DNA of 64,000 nt from Armatimonadota bacterium (GTDB lineage: Bacteria > Armatimonadota > UBA5829 > DTJY01), in NCBI GenBank assembly GCA_017993055.1, contig JAGONM010000005.1, positions 1 to 64,000 of the forward strand, read 5' to 3'. Position numbers and translations under genes: made by a program. The notes under the pieces are model-generated. The model did no database searches. It worked only from the letters and a program-made list of their open reading frames with translations, and was not told the origin of the DNA. Position 1 is the stretch's first letter; the number at the start of each line of letters is the position of its first letter. Positions 59,764-64,000 of the stretch are shown here, in pieces.

Positions 59764-61220
59764 CGGCAGGCCCCCTCCGATGAGATGCCTCCTTCGAGAA
59801 GCGCGACGGCTCTCCCGACTTTGCCTCGAGCGTACCGCCGGACAACCTCTCGGCGGATACCTGCGGGCAGGACCGGCATCAGAATGCCCCTGATCCGGTC
59901 GAAGTTGATACCGCACGCACCGACGCCGCATTTCTCACGCTGAATCTGCAGGCGGCCGAACCGCGTCTGCAGGTAGGCGGCGACGTACTCTGGCTCGATC
60001 CCTGCCAGCCGCATGAGGTTGATGTGTTGGCTGATGTTGCACGGCTCGTCCGAACAGAAGACGGCCGCCCGCCCGATGCACCCTACCCCGCTGTTTGCGA
60101 GGAGCAGGTCGCCTCTGCGCAGGCGGCTCCTCGGCGGATCGCTGTGCGATCCCTCCGCCACGAAACGCTCAGGACTGTGAACACCCACGCCGACGGTGTA
60201 CCCCTCATCGTCCAGAAGCAGGTTCGCAGGCGTAATATAGCGCACTCCGGATTGGGAGTATTTGCGCGAGCCGACCGCACCATAGGTAGTGAACCCGATC
60301 AGATCGCCGAGCGGGACCACAGCGGGGAGGCCCGAGAGGAATCGCGCGTTCTCGGTGAAATCGGGGTGATAGTAGGCCGGGTCGAGCCGATCGCCCGCGC
60401 GGAACGGGGGAACGGGGGAGTGCTGGAGTCGGTGCAGAACACCCGCATACTCCCATAGTTCCACGCCCCCGTATTCCCGTTCGTCCGTTTCGATTCTGTG
60501 CCTCTTGCGAAGAACTAGCACGGACGCCTTGGCGGCGGTTCCTTGGCGGTGAAATGTACGCTGCGGCAGACTGACGACGGCCATGATCTCGGCATGCTCA
60601 CAGAGCCACTCGCGGACGTATGACAGCCTCGCGTTGGAGAGGATGCCATCGGGGACTATGACGGCGATATGCCCTCCCGGCTTCGCCAGTTGGACGAACC
60701 GCTCCAGGAACAGGATCTCGATCGGGTAGCGGGAGGAACCTCTCACCCCATTTGCTCGCCAGACGCTGAAGTGGGCCTTCACCGGCTCGACGTCGCTCTC
60801 CCCACGACTGCCGAAAGGCGGGTTGCCGACGACCCAGTCGAACGCCATCTCGGATCTCGGACTGGGGATTTCGGATTTGGCAGGGCGCCAGTTGCTCGAC
60901 CGGCTGAGGCCGTCGCCGATGAAGATCCTGACACCGCTCAGATGGATGGTCTCAGCGACTGAGGGGTCCTTCTCGACGCCGAAGAGACGGTCGGGAGTGG
61001 TAAGCCCGCGATCGAGTGCGTGGGAGAGGAACGCACCCGACCCGCACGAGGGATCGATGATGCTCGGGTTGGTCGTGTCGGGATCCAAGTCGCGGAGCAT
61101 TCGGTAGCACAGCGCGACGACGGGCTCCGGGGTGAAGTACTGGCCGAGGATACGCTGGTGGCGTGATTCGTGATTCGTGATTCGTGAAGGGTCCGATGTT
61201 CGATGTTCGACTTCAATCAT
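59760..61220 (-). CDS. N6-adenine DNA methylase with specificity-like C-terminal domain
   Basis: This 486-residue protein has a methylase domain: RILGQYFTPEPVV, SAM motif IIDPSCGSGAFLSHAL, and catalytic VVGNPPFGSRG (NPPF, N6-adenine type). The C-terminal half (~300-460) contains LGDLIGFTTYGAVGSR and FGRLQIQREKCGVG, resembling type I specificity subunits, so one polypeptide may recognise and modify DNA. No restriction gene is nearby. The N-terminal ~20 residues are encoded by 7-nt repeats, and a repeat-like insert (~residues 105-128) precedes the NPPF motif. It overlaps fumarase beta and the SDR gene by 4 bp each. Confidence 0.8.
   Translation of the reverse strand: MIEVEHRTSDPSRITNHESRHQRILGQYFTPEPVVALCYRMLRDLDPDTTNPSIIDPSCGSGAFLSHALDRGLTTPDRLFGVEKDPSVAETIHLSGVRIFIGDGLSRSSNWRPAKSEIPSPRSEMAFDWVVGNPPFGSRGESDVEPVKAHFSVWRANGVRGSSRYPIEILFLERFVQLAKPGGHIAVIVPDGILSNARLSYVREWLCEHAEIMAVVSLPQRTFHRQGTAAKASVLVLRKRHRIETDEREYGGVELWEYAGVLHRLQHSPVPPFRAGDRLDPAYYHPDFTENARFLSGLPAVVPLGDLIGFTTYGAVGSRKYSQSGVRYITPANLLLDDEGYTVGVGVHSPERFVAEGSHSDPPRSRLRRGDLLLANSGVGCIGRAAVFCSDEPCNISQHINLMRLAGIEPEYVAAYLQTRFGRLQIQREKCGVGACGINFDRIRGILMPVLPAGIRREVVRRYARGKVGRAVALLEGGISSEGACR
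60847..60880 (-). repeat. In-frame short repeat inside the DNA methylase gene
   Basis: Repeats of the type GGATCTCGGA / GGATTTCGGA encode about 12-20 residues between the acidic end of the SAM fold and the NPPF motif, where family members usually have a short loop. Confidence 0.5.
61162..61214 (-). repeat. Heptanucleotide repeats at the 5' end of the DNA methylase gene
   Basis: CGTGATT occurs three times in tandem (61162-61182) plus a partial fourth copy, and CGATGTT twice (61194-61207). They lie between the ATG and the catalytic domain. Because 7 is not a multiple of 3, a change of copy number would shift the frame. Confidence 0.75.
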
Positions 61221-61771
61221 CGAGCGTACGCCTTCACGCCCTCCGCATAGAGATCCCCGCCGTAAGCATCATTGACCACGACGAGCGGGAAGTCCACGAC
61301 CTCCAGCCGGTGGATCGCTTCCGGGCCGAGGTCATCGTATGCGACGACTTCGGCCTTCTCGATGCGCCGAGAGATCAACGCCGCAGCGCCTCCGGTCGCG
61401 CCGAAGTAGACCGCCTTGTGCTCCTGCATGGCGTCGCGGACCGCCTGCGTGCGGAGTCCCTTGCCGATCATGCCCTTGAGGCCGTACGCGATCAGCGCCG
61501 GGGCGTAGGCGTCCATCCGGCCGCTCGTCGTCGGTCCGGCCGAACCGATGACGCGACCGGGTTTCGCGGGCGTCGGGCCGACGTAGTAGATCACCTGCCC
61601 GCGCAGATCGACAGGGAGAGGCTTGTCCTCCTTGAGCAGCTCGAACAGCCGCTTGTGGGCGGCGTCACGACCGGTGTAGATCACGCCGCTGAGGAGGACG
61701 CGGTCTCCGGCGCGGAGGGTGGTGACATCCTCGTCGGTCAGTGGAGTGCGGAGCATGATTGCGTCTGACAT
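61217..61771 (-). CDS. Class I fumarate hydratase, beta subunit
   Basis: This 184-residue protein is the C-terminal-type subunit of the two-subunit, [4Fe-4S] class I fumarase/tartrate dehydratase family. It has LRAGDRVLLSGVIYTGRDAAH near the N-terminus, VGPTPAKPGRVIGSAGPTTSGRMD in the centre, and FGATGGAAALISR and AYDDLGPEAIHRLEVVDFP in the C-terminal half. It works with the alpha subunit to hydrate fumarate to malate. ATG 61771 is chosen; two other ATGs lie nearby and the leader is made of 9-nt repeats, so the exact start is uncertain. The last codons overlap the DNA methylase. Confidence 0.92.
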   Translation of the reverse strand: MSDAIMLRTPLTDEDVTTLRAGDRVLLSGVIYTGRDAAHKRLFELLKEDKPLPVDLRGQVIYYVGPTPAKPGRVIGSAGPTTSGRMDAYAPALIAYGLKGMIGKGLRTQAVRDAMQEHKAVYFGATGGAAALISRRIEKAEVVAYDDLGPEAIHRLEVVDFPLVVVNDAYGGDLYAEGVKAYAR

Positions 61772-61805
61772 GGGACTCATGAGACCTATGTGACCTATGG
61801 GCGGA
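61770..61805 (+). repeat. Nonanucleotide repeat array between fumarase subunit genes
   Basis: Four exact-period 9-nt units (ATGGGACTC, ATGAGACCT, ATGTGACCT, ATGGGCGGA). They form the whole translation-initiation region of the beta subunit and overlap its start codon. Confidence 0.8.
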
Positions 61806-61818
61806 ACAAGGCACGCCC

Positions 61819-62661
61819 CTACAGCACGATCTCCTTGTGCCGGGCGGCGTGGCACTGGATGTTGACCGCGACCGGCAGGCCGGCGATGTGGCAAGGGTGC
61901 GTCTCGATGTTGACCGCGAGCGCGGTGATCCGCCCTCCGAGGCCGGCGGGCCCGATGCCCGTGTCGTTTACGAGCCCCAGGAGTTCGTCCTCGAGCGCCG
62001 CGTCCGTGGGATTCGCGTTGTGCTCCCCTACCCTTCTCAGTAGCGACTTCTTCGCCAGGATCGCCGCCTTCTCCATCGTGCCGCCGATGCCGACTCCGAC
62101 GATGATCGGCGGGCACGGGTTCGATCCGGCGGCCTTGACCGTCTCGACGACGAACCGCTTCACGCCCTCGACGCCGTCGGACGGCTTGAGCATCCGGACG
62201 CCGCTCATGTTCTCGCTGCCGCCGCCCTTAGGCGCGACCGTGATCTTGAGCTTGTCACCCGGCACGATCTCCGTGTGGATGACGGCGGGCGTGTTGTCGC
62301 CGGTGTTCTTCCGGTCGAGCGGGTGGCCGACGATTGACTTGCGCAGGTAGCCCTCGGTGTAGCCCTTCGCGACCCCGGCGTTGATCGCGTCGGTCAGCAG
62401 GCCGCCGGTGATGTGGACCTCCTGCCCGAGTTCGACGAAAACGACCGCGAAGCCTGTGTCCTGGCACATCGGGACCTGCTTCTCGCGGGCGATATCGGCA
62501 TTCTCGACGAGCTGTGCCAGTACCTCCCGGCCGACGGGCGACTCCTCGTTCGCGGCGCCGTCCTTCAGGGCCTGGAACACGTCGTCGCCGAGCGCATAGT
62601 TGGCAGTCATGCACAACTCGGCGACGGCGTCGGTGATCGTGGAAGCGTGTATGTCTCTCAT
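61819..62661 (-). CDS. Class I fumarate hydratase, alpha subunit
   Basis: This 280-residue protein binds the [4Fe-4S] cluster of class I fumarase. The three ligand cysteines are recognisable: PMCQDTGF (~residue 66), SNPCPPIIVGVGIGG (~180) and THPCHIAGLPVAVNIQCH near the C-terminus. KGGGSENMSG is another conserved stretch. ATG 62661 is preferred; an in-frame GTG at 62730 would add 23 residues (SDATDASD-type) encoded by 9-nt repeats. It precedes the beta subunit by 47 bp. Confidence 0.93.
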   Translation of the reverse strand: MRDIHASTITDAVAELCMTANYALGDDVFQALKDGAANEESPVGREVLAQLVENADIAREKQVPMCQDTGFAVVFVELGQEVHITGGLLTDAINAGVAKGYTEGYLRKSIVGHPLDRKNTGDNTPAVIHTEIVPGDKLKITVAPKGGGSENMSGVRMLKPSDGVEGVKRFVVETVKAAGSNPCPPIIVGVGIGGTMEKAAILAKKSLLRRVGEHNANPTDAALEDELLGLVNDTGIGPAGLGGRITALAVNIETHPCHIAGLPVAVNIQCHAARHKEIVL

Positions 62662-62673
62662 GGCAGGCTGGCG

Positions 62674-62727
62674 GTCGGACGCGTCGGTCGCGTCGGACAG
62701 ATCGGACCCCGGACCTTGCCGGACTTT
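62674..62727 (+). repeat. Nonanucleotide repeat array upstream of fumarase alpha
   Basis: Six 9-nt units (GTCGGACGC, GTCGGTCGC, GTCGGACAG, ATCGGACCC, CGGACCTTG, CCGGACTTT) fill the spacer between the UPF0173 gene and the fumarase alpha start. It is a divergent branch of the ATGRGACSN family. Confidence 0.6.
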
Positions 62728-63383
62728 CACAGAGCAGGCTTCAGGACGACTATCTCCGTCTCGGCGGGGAGCGTGTCCTTGGTCACCTCGATCTCGGAGA
62801 CGCCCGGTACCCTGACATTCGGCTTTCCTCTCAGGAAATCATCCACGGGGCCGATGGTGAGGTTGACCTTCTCGTTCTTGAAGTGCATCGGGATGGCGAC
62901 CCTCGGCTTCAGCATCTCGATAACCCGTGACGCCTGCTCCGGGCCGATGGTATAGTATCCGCCGACAGGGATCAGCAGCACGTCAACCTGCCCAATCTGC
63001 TCAACCTCCTGGGCCCTCAACTCATGTCCGAGGTCGCCGAGATGAGCGACCCTCACACCATCAACAGCGACCGTAAACATCATGTTCGGGCCGCGGATCG
63101 CACCCTTGTCCGGATCGTGAAAGGCGCTCACGCCGCTGATCGCGATACCCGCGATGGTCCTGTCGCCCGGAGTATTCACCACCTCGAATCTGCCCGGAAC
63201 TCCCTCGACGTAGCCATGATCGGAATGGTCGTGGGAGACCGTCACGATGTCCGGTTCGACATCGATGGAACGATGCATGATTCCTCCGCCGTACGCGCCG
63301 GACTGATACGGATCGGTGATGACCTTCGTCCCATCAGCCGCCTGCAGAAGAAAACTCGCGTGGCCAAGCCACTTGATCAGCAC
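62727..63383 (-). CDS. MBL-fold metal-dependent hydrolase, UPF0173 family
   Basis: This 218-residue protein of the metallo-beta-lactamase superfamily starts with GTG after AGGTG. The metal motif is VSHDHSDHGY (HxHxDH), further ligands lie in LGDLGHEL and PMHFKNE. UPF0173 members are widespread and their substrates are not known. Gene neighbours are fumarase and malate/lactate dehydrogenase, but there is no evidence of a shared pathway. Confidence 0.88.
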   Translation of the reverse strand: MLIKWLGHASFLLQAADGTKVITDPYQSGAYGGGIMHRSIDVEPDIVTVSHDHSDHGYVEGVPGRFEVVNTPGDRTIAGIAISGVSAFHDPDKGAIRGPNMMFTVAVDGVRVAHLGDLGHELRAQEVEQIGQVDVLLIPVGGYYTIGPEQASRVIEMLKPRVAIPMHFKNEKVNLTIGPVDDFLRGKPNVRVPGVSEIEVTKDTLPAETEIVVLKPAL

Positions 63384-63397
63384 TGTGCACCTACTCG

Positions 63398-63433
63398 ATG
63401 AGACCTATGGGACGCATAGGAAGTATGCGCGGC
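63398..63433 (+). repeat. Nonanucleotide repeat array between UPF0173 and mdh genes
   Basis: Four 9-nt units (ATGAGACCT, ATGGGACGC, ATAGGAAGT, ATGCGCGGC) lie in the 64-bp spacer. Confidence 0.75.
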
Positions 63434-63447
63434 CCTGCCGCAACCGA

Positions 63448-64000
63448 TCACTGCACTTGAGCAATCGTCTGCTTCAGGACGCCGGCGGAGTTGATGAGCG
63501 CCGCCTTCTCGTCGTCCGAGAGGGCGATCTCGATCAGCTTCTCGACTCCGCGGCGCCCGACCACCGTCGGCACGCTGAAGCACACATCTGTTATACCCAT
63601 GTAGCCCTGTATCAAAGAAGAGACCGGAAGAACCGCCTTCTTGTCGAGGATGATGGCGTCGACAACCACCTTGATCGCCAGGCCGACTGCATATCCCGCG
63701 CCGCCCTTGAGGCGGATGACCTCGGCGCCACTCTTCCTGGTGAAATCGAAGATGCCCTTGACGGTCGCCTCGTCGTAGTTCGGGAAACTGCGGAGCGGCA
63801 CACCGTTGATCGCGGCACAGCTCCAGATCGGGACCATGCTGTCGCCGTGCTCGCCGAGGATCAGGGCGTCCACATCGGTGGGATCGACAGCGAAGTGCTC
63901 TCCGAGGAGCGATCGGAAGCGCGTTGTGTCGAGGACCGTGCCGAGGCCGATGACCTGCTTGGCCGGGACGACGCCTGACTGGACGGCGAGGTGCGTCAGG
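63448..64000 (-). CDS. mdh: Malate/lactate dehydrogenase, C-terminal part (runs off the window)
   Basis: Only the last ~184 residues are inside the window; the gene continues past position 64000 on its 5' side. Visible motifs are GLGTVLDTTRFRS (substrate and subunit-contact region), ILGEHGDSMVP (catalytic histidine) and FSVPTVVGRRGVEKLIEI (C-terminal strand), all typical of the LDH-like MDH family. The coenzyme motif and the residue that separates malate from lactate are outside. Neighbouring fumarase subunits favour malate dehydrogenase in the TCA cycle. The 3' end is near 9-nt repeats. Confidence 0.88.
   Translation of the reverse strand, partial: LTHLAVQSGVVPAKQVIGLGTVLDTTRFRSLLGEHFAVDPTDVDALILGEHGDSMVPIWSCAAINGVPLRSFPNYDEATVKGIFDFTRKSGAEVIRLKGGAGYAVGLAIKVVVDAIILDKKAVLPVSSLIQGYMGITDVCFSVPTVVGRRGVEKLIEIALSDDEKAALINSAGVLKQTIAQVQ

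Noticed and set aside
59760-61220. Complete type I or type IIG restriction system
   Set aside because: There is no endonuclease domain in the methylase and no helicase-nuclease gene nearby.

Overview
The window is about 64 kb of GC-rich (around 60%), densely coded bacterial chromosome. The organism is a diderm: it encodes TonB/ExbB/ExbD, a TonB-dependent receptor and an MlaE/MlaF/MlaD (MCE) lipid transport system. It is not a typical proteobacterium: it has an archaeal-type phosphoglycerate mutase (ApgM), an Fe-S-type PurF, a two-subunit class I fumarase, a SigB-like partner-switching module and a K+-independent membrane pyrophosphatase. This mix would fit Armatimonadota or a similar deep lineage, but that placement is inference. 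I see no phage, IS element, CRISPR array, rRNA or tRNA.

Layout. 0-10 kb: apgM, a PRPP synthetase, two exported PHP-domain proteins, a URO-D/MtaA-like protein, htpX, greA (strong promoter and a long leader hairpin) and lysS. 9.3-14 kb: an RNase H-YjbQ fusion, a zinc-ribbon coiled-coil protein, tonB-exbD-exbB and mscS. 14-21.8 kb: hisS, aspS, a secreted STN-like protein, a well-formed 6S RNA, rarA and mnmA. 21.8-25.3 kb: a stress-type operon (DUF948, YtxH, STAS antagonist, degenerate RsbW-like protein, SigB-like sigma factor, AI-2E-family permease). 25.3-29.4 kb: a cell-wall group (alr, M14 peptidase, FemAB-like). 29.4-38.9 kb: a six-gene operon combining a LolD-like ATPase, a minimal FtsX permease, a PqqD-like protein, an unknown protein, an OPT-like 665-aa transporter and a 1522-residue protein that fuses a degenerate M28 peptidase domain to an FtsX permease. 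A TonB-dependent receptor is divergent from it. 41.7-56.1 kb: a 13-gene run on the minus strand (mlaEFD, rplI, dnaB, purD-E-B-F-M-N, glmS, lipid kinase). 56-64 kb: hppA, an SDR protein, an N6 DNA methylase translationally coupled to fumarase, the two fumarase subunits, a UPF0173 hydrolase and a truncated malate/lactate dehydrogenase.

The most interesting items are: (1) the six-gene pseudo-M28/FtsX-PqqD-OPT transport operon, which I do not recognise as a described system; (2) the 6S RNA upstream of rarA; (3) two families of short-period intergenic repeats, a 9-nt unit at six gene junctions and a 6-nt unit placed against the stop codons of four genes, which in places supply the leader or ribosome-binding region of the next gene; (4) an RsbW-like anti-sigma protein without its ATP-binding residues beside an intact STAS partner; and (5) a DNA methylase whose 5' coding end is made of 7-nt repeats.

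Many start codons below were moved downstream from the longest open frame on the basis of Shine-Dalgarno sites, family N-termini or overlapping promoters; each such case is stated.
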